Part shown: positions 41,168 to 49,374 of the stretch, in pieces | How positions within the stretch are numbered: the first letter of the stretch is position 1 | Layout of the letters: each line of letters starts with the position of its first letter | DNA from: JAJPHF01 sp035293805 | GTDB taxonomy: Bacteria > Chloroflexota > UBA6077 > JAJPHF01 | Reading direction: 5' to 3' | Length of the DNA: 64,000 bases | NCBI GenBank assembly: GCA_035293805.1 | Contig: DATGMD010000020.1 | Coordinates: forward strand, 39,243-103,242 | Notes under the pieces: model-generated | What the model was told of the DNA's origin: nothing | Database searches by the model: none | What the model saw: the letters and a program-made list of their open reading frames with translations, nothing else | Position numbers and translations under genes: made by a program

Positions 41168-41791
41168 ATGGCCACGCAGACGACTACCCAGAACGCGCTG
41201 GAGCGGTTCGTTAGCAAGACGCGGGAGCTGTTCGCCCGTGAGCCGGACCTCGACAAACGCTGGACGGCGCTCACGCCGATCCTCGCCGAGCTGCTGGCGG
41301 ACCCCGAGGTCGTGGAAGCGTCGAAGAGCTGGCCCGACTGTGTCCCGGCGGACGGGCGGGCGGAGAACCTGCTGTTCTACGAGGACCCCGACTTCGGCTT
41401 CGCGATCAACGGGCTGGTGAAAGGCCGGGCGCGGCAAGGGGCGCGAGCGCGCATCCACGACCACGCGCACATCTACACGCTGTACGGCGTGCTCGACGGC
41501 CACGAGCGCATCGAGCGCTACGAGCGGGTGGACGACCGCTCCCGCCCGAACTACGCGGAGATTCGGCAAACGGCGGACCTGCACGTCGGCCCGGGCGAGA
41601 TCGACCTCGTCCGGCCGTACGAGATCCACACCGAGGTGACCGTGGGGGAGCGGACCGTGGCAGTGATCATCCGCAGCCAGAAGGGCGGCGAGTTCAACCA
41701 GGGCCGCTACGACCCCGAGACGAACGAGTACTACGAGAGCCTGGGGCCTCGCCAGACGCCGGCCGAGATGCTGCCCAGCCAGCGGCTCTAG
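41168..41791 (+). CDS. Cupin protein resembling cysteine dioxygenase/PCO-type thiol dioxygenases
   Basis: A 207-residue protein. The central cupin barrel shows ARIHDHAHIYTLYGVLDGHE (H-x-H for the iron) and VRPYEIHTEVTVGERTVAVI (late His). The N-terminal helical part (ALTPILAELLADPEVVEAS) is like that of cysteine dioxygenase-related cupins. It may oxidise a small acid or thiol. ATG 41168 follows GGAGGAAGGC, nine bases after the amidohydrolase stop. It is the last gene of a three-gene operon with a solute-binding protein. Confidence 0.82.
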   Translation: MATQTTTQNALERFVSKTRELFAREPDLDKRWTALTPILAELLADPEVVEASKSWPDCVPADGRAENLLFYEDPDFGFAINGLVKGRARQGARARIHDHAHIYTLYGVLDGHERIERYERVDDRSRPNYAEIRQTADLHVGPGEIDLVRPYEIHTEVTVGERTVAVIIRSQKGGEFNQGRYDPETNEYYESLGPRQTPAEMLPSQRL

Positions 41792-41875
41792 GCAGATGCT
41801 CGCCATGAGGTGGTCGGGTTGACTTCGTCAACCCCACAATCCAATCGGGGCCACCCGCTCGTGTAGGGGATAGTG

Positions 41876-42979
41876 ATGGCTACGCTTCGCGGCCGGCGCC
41901 TGCTCCCGATCTGCCTGCTTCTGCTCGCGGCCTGCGCCCCACGGCCGGCGGCGGGGCCGAGCGCGCCACCGGCGCCCGCGTCGCCGGCCGGCAGCCAGCC
42001 GGTCGCGAGCGCGCCCGCGCCCGCGCCGGCGGCCCCGGCGCCCGTGGCCCAGAAGACCCGGGTCGTCGCCGGCTACATCCCCACGGCGGGCTCGGCGCCG
42101 TACTTCATCGGGCTGGAGCGCGGCTACTTCGAGGCCGAGGGCATCGACCTGGAGTCGGAGAACGTCTCGGTCACGACCGAGGCGCTAGCCCAGGCGGCGG
42201 CCGGCAACCTGCAAGTCGCCAACATCACGGTCGGCGTGGCCGCGCTCAACGTCTTCGCCAGCGGGATCGACGTGAAGATGGTGGCGGGCACGTTCGGCAC
42301 GCCGCCCTCCGGCCCGCACGCCTTCCCGCTGCTCGTGCGGAAGGCGCTCTACGACAGCGGCGCGGTGCGCGACGCGAGCGACCTGCGCGGCCGCAAGGTC
42401 GCGCTGAACGGGACCGGCGTCTACAGCGAGTACGGCCTCAACGAGGCGCTGCGCACCGGCGGGCTGACGGTGGCCGACGTGGACGTGCAGATCATGGGGT
42501 TCCCCGACATGCCGGTGGCGCTCAGCAACGGCGCCGTCGACGCCATCTATCCGACGGAGCCGTTCGGCACGCAGGCGATCGAGCTGGGCGTCGCCACCCC
42601 GCTGGTGACGGACTACCTGCACGGCGTGCAGGGCGGCGTCATCGTGGCGGGCGACGCCTTCTTGAAGGACCGGCCCGCGCTCGAAGCGTTCCTGCGCGCC
42701 TACATTCGCTCGCTGCGCGACGCCGTGCGCGAGGGCTACAACTCGCCGACGATCACCGCTATCATCGAGAAGTACACCCACGTGCCGGCCGCCGTTCTCC
42801 AGAAGGCGCTGCCCCAGTACAACGACCCGGAGCTGCGCGTAAACGTGCCCTCGCTGATGGACCAGCAGCAGTTCTACCTGGAGCGCGGCTATCTGCGCTT
42901 CGCCGAGCCGCTCGACCTCAACCTGTTCGTGGACGACGGGCCGCGCGCCGCCGCGCTCCAGGCCCTCGCCGCGCGCTGA
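41876..42979 (+). CDS. ABC-type substrate-binding lipoprotein (NMT1/SsuA-like)
   Basis: A 367-residue lipoprotein with signal LPICLLLLAACAPRPA, lipobox Cys near 20. The binding domain reads VVAGYIPTAGSAPYFIGLER, DLRGRKVALNGTGVYSEYGL and TPLVTDYLHGVQGGVIVAGD. It is of the nitrate/sulphonate type and differs from the four-member group at 16748/25932/31002/60047. The start ATG 41876 is used; a GTG one codon upstream is possible. Its stop is 24 bases from the MBL hydrolase gene, so the two are likely co-transcribed. Confidence 0.88.
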   Translation: MATLRGRRLLPICLLLLAACAPRPAAGPSAPPAPASPAGSQPVASAPAPAPAAPAPVAQKTRVVAGYIPTAGSAPYFIGLERGYFEAEGIDLESENVSVTTEALAQAAAGNLQVANITVGVAALNVFASGIDVKMVAGTFGTPPSGPHAFPLLVRKALYDSGAVRDASDLRGRKVALNGTGVYSEYGLNEALRTGGLTVADVDVQIMGFPDMPVALSNGAVDAIYPTEPFGTQAIELGVATPLVTDYLHGVQGGVIVAGDAFLKDRPALEAFLRAYIRSLRDAVREGYNSPTITAIIEKYTHVPAAVLQKALPQYNDPELRVNVPSLMDQQQFYLERGYLRFAEPLDLNLFVDDGPRAAALQALAAR

Positions 42980-43003
42980 CGCCGGACGGCGGGGACGAGC
43001 GGT

Positions 43004-43771
43004 ATGGCCAGCGGCGACGTCCACTTCTACGGCCACTCGACGCTCGTGGTCGAGACGGCCGGCGCGCGGCTGATCACCGACCCCGTCCTGCGCGACCGGC
43101 TGGCCCACTTGCGCCGCGTCCCCGGCCCGCCGGCGGCCGCCATCGGCGCCGTGGACGCGGTCCTCATCTCGCACGTCCACCAGGACCACCTCGACTTTCC
43201 GTCGCTCGCGCTGCTCGGCAAGCGCACGCGCCTGATCGTGCCGGTGGGCGCCGGGGCGCTGCTCGCGCGGCGGGGCTACCGCGAGGTCGAGGAGCTGCGG
43301 GCGGGCGAGACGACGCGGGTAGGCGCTGCCCGCGTGCTCGCCACGCCGGCCCGGCACGACGGCTTTCGGCCGCCGTTCGGCCCGCGCGCCGAGTGCCTGG
43401 GCTACGTGGTCGAGGGCGAGGAGCGCCTCTACTTCGCCGGGGACACCGACCTCTTCCCAGAGATGGCCAGCCTCGGCCGCATCGACGTCGCGCTGCTGCC
43501 GGTCTGGGGCTGGGGCCCTACGCTCGGCCCCGGCCACCTCGACCCGCGCCGCGCGGCCCTCGCCGCGGCGCTGATCGGCCCGGCAGTGGCCGTGCCGATC
43601 CACTGGGGCACGCTGGCCCCACGGCTGATCCACCGCTGGGCACGCGGCTTTCTGACCCGCCCGCCGCTCGACTTCGCGGCGGCGGCCCGCCAGCTCGCGC
43701 CGGCCGTGGACGTGCGCATCGTGCGGCCCAGCGGCTTCCTGCACGCCGCGGCGAGGCTCCCCGGTCCATGA
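43004..43771 (+). CDS. MBL-fold metallo-hydrolase (UlaG-like)
   Basis: A 255-residue metallo-beta-lactamase-fold protein. VHFYGHSTLVVETAGARLIT is the usual opening of the UlaG-like branch; the metal motif is H57-V-H59-Q-D61-H62; further ligands fit His in TPARHDGF, Asp in LYFAGDTDLFPE and His in AVPIHWGTL. Such enzymes are Zn or Mn hydrolases of lactones or phosphodiesters. It follows a binding-protein gene by 24 bases and its stop overlaps the start of the next gene (ATGA, 43768-43771). Confidence 0.9.
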   Translation: MASGDVHFYGHSTLVVETAGARLITDPVLRDRLAHLRRVPGPPAAAIGAVDAVLISHVHQDHLDFPSLALLGKRTRLIVPVGAGALLARRGYREVEELRAGETTRVGAARVLATPARHDGFRPPFGPRAECLGYVVEGEERLYFAGDTDLFPEMASLGRIDVALLPVWGWGPTLGPGHLDPRRAALAAALIGPAVAVPIHWGTLAPRLIHRWARGFLTRPPLDFAAAARQLAPAVDVRIVRPSGFLHAAARLPGP

Positions 43772-45825
43772 AGCTGGTCGTTCGCGCGCTGGTGACCGGG
43801 GCGATCGAGGTCGGCGCGCTCCTCGTCATGGCGGCCGTCCTGCCCGGGGTGAGCCTCACCCGCTGGGACACTGCGATCCTGGTGATCGTGGCGATCGCCG
43901 CGCTGAACGCGCTGGTGCGGCCGCTGATCGTGCTGCTCGCGGTCAACCTGCCACTGCTGCTGTTCGGCGCGCTCACGCTCTCGCTGAACGTGATCATCGT
44001 CGTGCTGGCGAGCGCGCTGGTGCCCGGCTTCGAGCTGCACACCCCCTGGGCGGGACTGCTCGTCGCGCTGGGGCTGTCGCTCGCGAACACCGTGTTCACG
44101 AGCCTGCTGAGCATCGACGACGAGGACTCGTTCTACCGCTACGTCATCCAGCACATCGCCCGCCGGCGGCTGCCCCAGGGCGACCTAGCCCGCACGGGCA
44201 CGGTGATCGTCCAGATCGACGGGCTAGCCGAGGCGGTCCTCCGCCACGCGCTGGCGCGGGGCCTGATGCCGACCCTCGCTCGCTGGCTGGCGTCGGGCAG
44301 CCACCGGCTAGTGGGCTGGGAGTGCGACGTGCCGTCGATGACCTCCAGCGGGCAGGCGGGGATCCTCCACGGCAACAACGCCAACATCCCCGCCTTTCGC
44401 TGGTACGAGAAGGAGAGCCGGCGGCTGTTCGTCTCGAATCACCCCGCCGACGCCCGCCTGCTCGACGAGCGCCAGTCCATCGGCCAGGGGCTGCTGCGCC
44501 ACGATGGCTCGAGCCTCGGCAACATCTTCCGCGGCGGCGCCGAGCACAGCGTGCTCACGATGAGCGCGCTGACCGACCACGGCGGCGGCCCGAGCCTGCG
44601 GCCGCGCGACTTCTACAGCTACCTGGCCAACCCGTACAACCTCTACCGCGCCCTGACCGGCATGCTCGTCGAGATCGTCGTCGAGTATTGGGAGGCCTGG
44701 CAGCAGCGGCGGCGGCACGTCGAGCCGCGCATGGACCGCGGCGGGGCGTACCCGTTTCTGCGCGCGGTGACGAACGTGTTCATGCGAGACGCCACGGTCT
44801 GGCTGGCGGTCGACGACATGTACGCCGGGCGACTGGTGAGCTACAGCGACCTGCTCGGCTACGACGAGGTGGCGCACCACGCCGGCCCGGAGAGCGAGGA
44901 CGCGCTGCGCGTGCTGCGGGGGCTGGACCGGCAGCTGGCGGCGCTGGAGCGCGCGGCGCGCACGGCGCCGCGCCGCTACGAGCTGGTCGTCCTGTCGGAC
45001 CACGGCCAGAGCCAGGGGGCCACCTTCCGCCAGCGCTACGGGCTGACGCTCGGCGAGCTGATCCACCGGATCCTGCGCGGCGAGGAATCGGTACACCTGG
45101 CGAGCGGGCACGGCGAGGGCTGGGCGCACCTGAACGCCGTGCTCAGCGAGATCGTGCAGCGCGAGGGCGCCGCGGCCGACGGCATCCGCCGCCTGCTCGG
45201 CGAGCGCCAGGCCGACAGCTACGTGGACCTGGGCCCCGACCGCGCGCACCGTGCGGCGGGGGGCAGCACGGACGTGGTGGTCTGCGCCTCGGGCAACCTG
45301 GCGCTGGTGTACTTCACGAACTATCCGGGGCGTGTGAGCTTAGAACGCATCGTGGCCGCGTACCCCGGCCTCGTGGAGAGCCTCGTGAGGCACCCGGGCA
45401 TCGGGTTCGTGCTGGTGCGCTCGGAGGCGCGCGGCCCGCTGGTCCTGGGGCCGGGCGGCGCGCGCTACCTCGACGGCGACGCAATCGAGGGGGAGGATCC
45501 GCTCGCCCTCTACGACCCACACACGGCCCGCTTCCTGCGCCGCCTGTCCACGTACCCCAACGTCGGCGACCTGGTGGTCAACAGCGCCTACGACCCGGCA
45601 ACCGGCGAGGTCGCCGCGTTTGAGGAGCTAATCGGCTGTCACGGCGGCGCGGGCGGCCTGCAGACGCGGCCGTTCCTGCTGTTTCCCTCCCGCTGGACGG
45701 CGACCGATCCGGCGATCGTCGGGGCGGAAGCGGTCCACGCCTTCCTCAGCCAGTACGTGGCCGCCGACCTGGCCAGCGGCGAGCCGCTGGCCAGGTCGGC
45801 GGAACACCCCGGCCACGTCTCGTAG
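43768..45825 (+). CDS. Holin-like four-helix domain fused to an alkaline-phosphatase-superfamily enzyme
   Basis: A 685-residue protein. Residues 1-120 form four membrane helices (VTGAIEVGALLVMAAVLPGV, AILVIVAIAALNALVRPLIV and so on) of the mycobacterial 4-TMS holin-like family. From about 150 on it is an alkaline phosphatase/phosphodiesterase: VIVQIDGLAEAVL gives the first metal Asp, CDVPSMTSSGQAGILHGNNA the Thr nucleophile, VLSDHGQSQGATF the D-H pair, and a later HLASGHGEGWAH. It probably cleaves a phosphodiester or lipid phosphate at the cell surface. Its ATG overlaps the MBL gene stop. This fusion is known in databases but uncharacterised as far as I recall. Confidence 0.87.
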   Translation: MKLVVRALVTGAIEVGALLVMAAVLPGVSLTRWDTAILVIVAIAALNALVRPLIVLLAVNLPLLLFGALTLSLNVIIVVLASALVPGFELHTPWAGLLVALGLSLANTVFTSLLSIDDEDSFYRYVIQHIARRRLPQGDLARTGTVIVQIDGLAEAVLRHALARGLMPTLARWLASGSHRLVGWECDVPSMTSSGQAGILHGNNANIPAFRWYEKESRRLFVSNHPADARLLDERQSIGQGLLRHDGSSLGNIFRGGAEHSVLTMSALTDHGGGPSLRPRDFYSYLANPYNLYRALTGMLVEIVVEYWEAWQQRRRHVEPRMDRGGAYPFLRAVTNVFMRDATVWLAVDDMYAGRLVSYSDLLGYDEVAHHAGPESEDALRVLRGLDRQLAALERAARTAPRRYELVVLSDHGQSQGATFRQRYGLTLGELIHRILRGEESVHLASGHGEGWAHLNAVLSEIVQREGAAADGIRRLLGERQADSYVDLGPDRAHRAAGGSTDVVVCASGNLALVYFTNYPGRVSLERIVAAYPGLVESLVRHPGIGFVLVRSEARGPLVLGPGGARYLDGDAIEGEDPLALYDPHTARFLRRLSTYPNVGDLVVNSAYDPATGEVAAFEELIGCHGGAGGLQTRPFLLFPSRWTATDPAIVGAEAVHAFLSQYVAADLASGEPLARSAEHPGHVS

Positions 45826-45934
45826 CCCGGAAGGAGCGCCGGCCGCCCGGTCCCGCTGGCACGCGCCGTGCGAGCAACCATGACCTGGCGCCCGTGCCAT
45901 TTGAGCGGCACCGGCGCTCGAAAGGATAGCGCAC

Positions 45935-46303
45935 ATGAATATCGTGCGAGTAGTCCGCTCGTTCGGCGGGGCCGCGCTGCTCGTGGTGGCGCTCGGCGCG
46001 ACGCCGCTCCTGGCCGCGCCGTCGCTCCAGAGCACCGCGCCGGAGACGCCGCCCCCCGACGAGCCCTCGACGTTGCCCCGCTGCAGCGACCTGAGCCTGC
46101 CGCCGCGCCCGAGCGCCGACGCCACCGTGGTGCCCCCGACGGGCGCCGGCGTGCAGGAGGCGCCCGGCGCGGGCCTGAGCGCGGAGGAGCAACGCGACGC
46201 GGCCGCAGGGGCCAGCACCGGCGGGTTCACCAGCGAGAACGGCCCCGAGGTGCAGAGTGGGACCGGGCCGATCCCCTGCGCCGATAGCGCCGCCGCGCCG
46301 TAG
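45935..46303 (+). CDS. Small secreted hypothetical protein
   Basis: A 122-residue protein with a clear signal peptide (SFGGAALLVVALGATPLLAA). The mature part is low complexity, rich in Pro, Ala, Ser and Gly, with two cysteines (LPRCSDLSLP and GPIPCADSA) that could pair. AAAGGA lies before ATG 45935. No family recognised. It is convergent with the glycine-rich secreted protein gene ending at 46322. Confidence 0.6.
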   Translation: MNIVRVVRSFGGAALLVVALGATPLLAAPSLQSTAPETPPPDEPSTLPRCSDLSLPPRPSADATVVPPTGAGVQEAPGAGLSAEEQRDAAAGASTGGFTSENGPEVQSGTGPIPCADSAAAP

Positions 46304-46321
46304 GCGGCCCGGCGGCGTGGG

Positions 46322-47386
46322 TTAGCCGGCGGTGAAGGCTAGCACGACGCTGCCGTTGCCGCTGCCACTGGCCAGGGCGTTGCTCGGATTCGTCCCGGCG
46401 TTAAACGAACCGCCTCCGCCGCCACAGATGCCGCCCAGCGCATTGTAGGCGCCGCCGCCGCCCCCGCTGAAGCCGCCGCCGCCGCCCCCGCAGTCGCCAA
46501 ACGTGCTTCCGCTGCCGGCGCCCCCGCCGCCGCCGAAGCCGCCAGCGCCGCTCACGCCATCGTACCCGGAGGCCGCTTGGGCACCGGCGCCGCCAGCGCC
46601 ACCGAGGGAGATGCTCTGCCCCCCGTGCCCTCCGCTGCCACTGGCGTAACAGGACCCGCCGCCGCCATCGCCGCCGCTCCCCACGATGCCGGCGCCGCCC
46701 CCCCCGCCGCCGTTACAGGCGCCGCCCCCGCCGCCTGAACCGGTGCTGCCGCCGGCGCCACCGCCGAGCCCCGCGTTGTCGTTACCGCCGGCTTGGCCGT
46801 TGGCGCCGGCGGGGTTAGCATTGCCACCACCCTGAAAACCGTAGGGGCTTGCGCCACCGCCGCCTCCCGCGGCCACTAACAGGCTCGACGTCGTCAGGCT
46901 CGCTACGCCGACCCCTCGCCAGACGAACGAGCCGCCGCCACCGCCTCCCGGGGCGATGGTGCCGGCGCCGCCGTTGCCAATCGCGCCGTTCCCGCCTGCC
47001 CCGCCCACGAGGACGGTCAGGGTTTCCCCTGGCGTGACCGCGAAGTCTCCTTGCAGCGTAGCCGCGAGCCCGCCTGCACCTTCTGGGGTGCCGTTGCCGC
47101 CGGAGCCGCCCGTCGCGCTAATGGTGATGCGGGTGACGCCCGTCGGAACTTGCCACGTCTCGACATGCCCAAGGTAGCCGAACCGGCAGGGCGATGAGGC
47201 GCAGGTGTTTGGCGGGGGGCCGCCTGGCGCGGGCGCAACCGTTGGGGCCGGCGTGGCGGTGGACGCCTGCGCTGCCGCTGAGGCGGCGAGCGATGATACC
47301 CCCAGCCCTTGCCCGCTACCAAGCAGGCTAGCGCCCAGCGCCAGCAGCGCTCCGACGCTAAGGCAGGCATAGTTGGGATGACGCAT
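46322..47386 (-). CDS. Secreted glycine-rich repeat protein
   Basis: A 354-residue protein with a signal peptide (LSVGALLALGASLLGSGQGL) and a Thr/Pro/Ala linker. A short folded segment (YLGHVETWQVPTGVTRITIS) precedes about 230 residues of Gly-rich runs with regularly placed Cys, Asn and Ser. TWQVPTGVTRITISATGG followed by Gly-rich sequence matches a class of bacterial surface proteins with a Gly_rich (ALK-like) domain. GGAGG and GGAG occur before ATG 47386. Probably extracellular structural or adhesive. Low-complexity DNA makes length and family less certain, but the signal and N terminus look genuine. Confidence 0.75.
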   Translation of the reverse strand: MRHPNYACLSVGALLALGASLLGSGQGLGVSSLAASAAAQASTATPAPTVAPAPGGPPPNTCASSPCRFGYLGHVETWQVPTGVTRITISATGGSGGNGTPEGAGGLAATLQGDFAVTPGETLTVLVGGAGGNGAIGNGGAGTIAPGGGGGGSFVWRGVGVASLTTSSLLVAAGGGGGASPYGFQGGGNANPAGANGQAGGNDNAGLGGGAGGSTGSGGGGGACNGGGGGGAGIVGSGGDGGGGSCYASGSGGHGGQSISLGGAGGAGAQAASGYDGVSGAGGFGGGGGAGSGSTFGDCGGGGGGFSGGGGGAYNALGGICGGGGGSFNAGTNPSNALASGSGNGSVVLAFTAG

Positions 47387-47549
47387 CTCCGTCCTCCACC
47401 GTGTCCATCATACTCGCCCACGCTGCCGCAGTTCGCTCGGACGCCAAGCCATTCCCGTTGCTGGCCGTGGGGTGGGCGCCTCACGATTTCATAGTATAGG
47501 CGTATACTGCGTCAGGTAAGGGGCAGCCCAGGGGGGAGGGGTATCTGCC

Positions 47550-48203
47550 GTGTTGTCGGAGTCCTCGCCGGCCCGGCCCTCGCCGGAAGCGGCGCTCGCG
47601 CTACATCAGCGACTGCTCGACGGCGATCCCGTCGCGTCGTCCGACCTCGCCGGCGCCTACCTCGACTGGCTGGCGACCTGGCTCACCCACGTCAATCCGC
47701 ACGACGAGCCCCATATGTGCAACACCGCCGCCGAAGACGCCATTCTGGGCCTCATCAAGCGGCCGGAGGCCTATAACCCGGCCAAGCTGGGCCTCGAAGC
47801 GTACTTGCGCATGGCCGCGAAGCGCGACCTGCAGAACCTGCGGAGCCGCGAGCGCCGCCACAGCCAGCATCGCGCTGACCTGGCCGCTGTCGAACTCTCG
47901 CCGCGGGCGGGGAAATATCTCTCGGACGCGGACGAAGATCCCGCCCGCATCGTGGAACGGCGAGAAGAGGACATGGCGAACGCGACGGAGCTGGCGCCCC
48001 GGCTGGAGGCCGCCCGCGACGGGCTCTCCGACGAGGAGGCGGCCGCGCTGGAGCTGCTGCGGCAGGGCAAGCGCGAGACGCCGCCCTACGCCGCCGCGCT
48101 GGGGATCACGCACCTGCCGCTCGCCGAGCAGCGCCGGCAGGTGAAGCGCGTCAAGGACAAGCTGAAGAAGCGTCTGGAGCGCGCCGGGGGGCCGCATGGC
48201 TGA
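47550..48203 (+). CDS. Sigma-70-like (ECF-type) protein, first gene of the NurA-HerA cassette
   Basis: A 217-residue protein. TAAEDAILGLIKRPEAYNPA with LEAYLRMAAKRDLQNLRSRE resembles sigma region 2 (core binding and -10 recognition). The C terminus, LSDEEAAALELLRQGKRETP then ALGITHLPLAEQRRQVKRVK, resembles the helix-turn-helix of region 4. It could also be a sigma-derived DNA-binding protein without promoter function. GTG 47550 has GGGGGGAGGGG upstream. It overlaps the next gene by eight bases and starts a tight five-gene run to 52610, which suggests it controls or belongs to that system. Confidence 0.7.
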   Translation: MLSESSPARPSPEAALALHQRLLDGDPVASSDLAGAYLDWLATWLTHVNPHDEPHMCNTAAEDAILGLIKRPEAYNPAKLGLEAYLRMAAKRDLQNLRSRERRHSQHRADLAAVELSPRAGKYLSDADEDPARIVERREEDMANATELAPRLEAARDGLSDEEAAALELLRQGKRETPPYAAALGITHLPLAEQRRQVKRVKDKLKKRLERAGGPHG

Positions 48204-48579
48204 CCGCCTGGAGGCGCTCGCGCGCCGGGTGCAGAGCGATCCGGCCTTCCTGGCCGCGGCGTTGGCCGACTACGCGCACAGCGAGGGGCTGGACGAGCGC
48301 GGGCTGGCGGCGGCGCTCGGCTGCCTGCCGGGGCAGCTCAGCCGGCTGCGGCTGTGCCGCCGGCCGCGCGACGAGCCGACGGGACAGCTGCGCCGCGACG
48401 TGGAGCAGATCGCCGCGCGCTTCGGCGTGCGCGCCGACGTGCTGGCGGAGGCCGTGCGGCGCTCGAACGCCCTAGCGGCGCTGCGGCGGGCGGGCGAGCC
48501 GGAGCGCGGCACGCTGATGGCCGCGCGCGACCGGGAAGATGACGTTGCCCCCGCCGATAATCCCTCTGGAGAGCCGTAG
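48196..48579 (+). CDS. Small helical protein, possible HTH regulator
   Basis: A 127-residue mostly helical acidic/basic protein: LADYAHSEGLDERGLAAALG followed by CLPGQLSRLRLCRRPR looks like a helix-turn-helix of the XRE-like type (helix, A-A-L-G-C turn, recognition helix). The C-terminal 25 residues are disordered. It starts eight bases before the sigma-like gene ends, and its TAG (48577-48579) shares its last G with the GTG of the metallopeptidase gene. This coupling implies fixed stoichiometry with its neighbours. A pairing of XRE-like protein with ImmA/IrrE peptidase is common. Confidence 0.65.
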   Translation: MADRLEALARRVQSDPAFLAAALADYAHSEGLDERGLAAALGCLPGQLSRLRLCRRPRDEPTGQLRRDVEQIAARFGVRADVLAEAVRRSNALAALRRAGEPERGTLMAARDREDDVAPADNPSGEP

Positions 48580-49322
48580 TGGACACGCCATTCTGGGTGA
48601 GCGAGATGGCCGAGGCGTTCTGGGAGCGCGCGGGCGGCGCGGAGCCGGCGCCCCGCAACCTGCGTGGGCCGATCGCCTACGCGCTGCCGCTCGCGATAGT
48701 GCTGCTGCCGCGCCTGCGCGTGGCGGGCGTGGACGACTGGCTGCGGCGCCAGAGCGTGCCGTGCGGCGTGAGCCTGCGCGACCGGCCGCTACGGGCGTGC
48801 CTGGTGGCGCGCTATGGGCAGGGCTTCGTGTTCGTCGACGGCACCGATCCCGAGGACGAGCAGCGCTTCTCGCTGGCCCACGAGGTCGCGCACTTCCTGC
48901 GCGACTACTGGCAGCCGCGCGCCGTCGCCGCGGAGCGCCTGGGACCGGAGATCTTCGCCGTGCTGGACGGCGCGCGGCCGCCGCGCCCGGCCGAGCAGGC
49001 CCACGCGCTGCTGGCGAACGTGCCGCTGGGCTACCACGTCCACCTGATGGAGCGCACGGCCGACGGGCACGCGGTATCCGCGAACATCGACCGCGCCGAG
49101 CACGACGCCGACCGCCTGGCCTTCGAGCTGTTGGCGCCGGCCGATGCCGTACTCGAAGCGGTGAGCGCCGCGCCCCCCGCCGAGCAGCGCGCCGCCGTGA
49201 CGCGCCTGCTGCAAGACGCCTACGGCCTGCCCTCGGCCCCCGCCGCCCAGTACGCGGCGCTGCTGGCGCCGGCGCCGCCACGCGTCGACCCGTTGTTGCG
49301 CCGCCTGGGCCTCGTGCGGTGA
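48579..49322 (+). CDS. ImmA/IrrE-family metallopeptidase
   Basis: A 247-residue protein with the zinc-protease motif H101-E-V-A-H105 in RFSLAHEVAHFLRDY, the ImmA/IrrE signature. A following region (AEHDADRLAFELLAPADAVL) carries the third ligand-type E-x2-A-x-x-F-A pattern. Such peptidases cleave a partner XRE-type repressor upon stress or phage signals (ImmA on ImmR, IrrE/PprI on DdrO). The preceding small HTH-like protein is a candidate target. GTG 48579 overlaps the previous stop by one base. Downstream come NurA-like and HerA-like genes. Confidence 0.88.
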   Translation: MDTPFWVSEMAEAFWERAGGAEPAPRNLRGPIAYALPLAIVLLPRLRVAGVDDWLRRQSVPCGVSLRDRPLRACLVARYGQGFVFVDGTDPEDEQRFSLAHEVAHFLRDYWQPRAVAAERLGPEIFAVLDGARPPRPAEQAHALLANVPLGYHVHLMERTADGHAVSANIDRAEHDADRLAFELLAPADAVLEAVSAAPPAEQRAAVTRLLQDAYGLPSAPAAQYAALLAPAPPRVDPLLRRLGLVR

Positions 49323-49374
49323 GCTGTCGCACCCCGTGCCGCGCGCGGGAACCGCGGGCAGAGGAGCACCGAAG

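Noticed and set aside
46322..47386. Dismissal of the glycine-rich gene as a GC artefact
   Set aside because: Signal peptide, ribosome site and a folded segment before the Gly-rich part support a real gene, so I kept it with reduced confidence.
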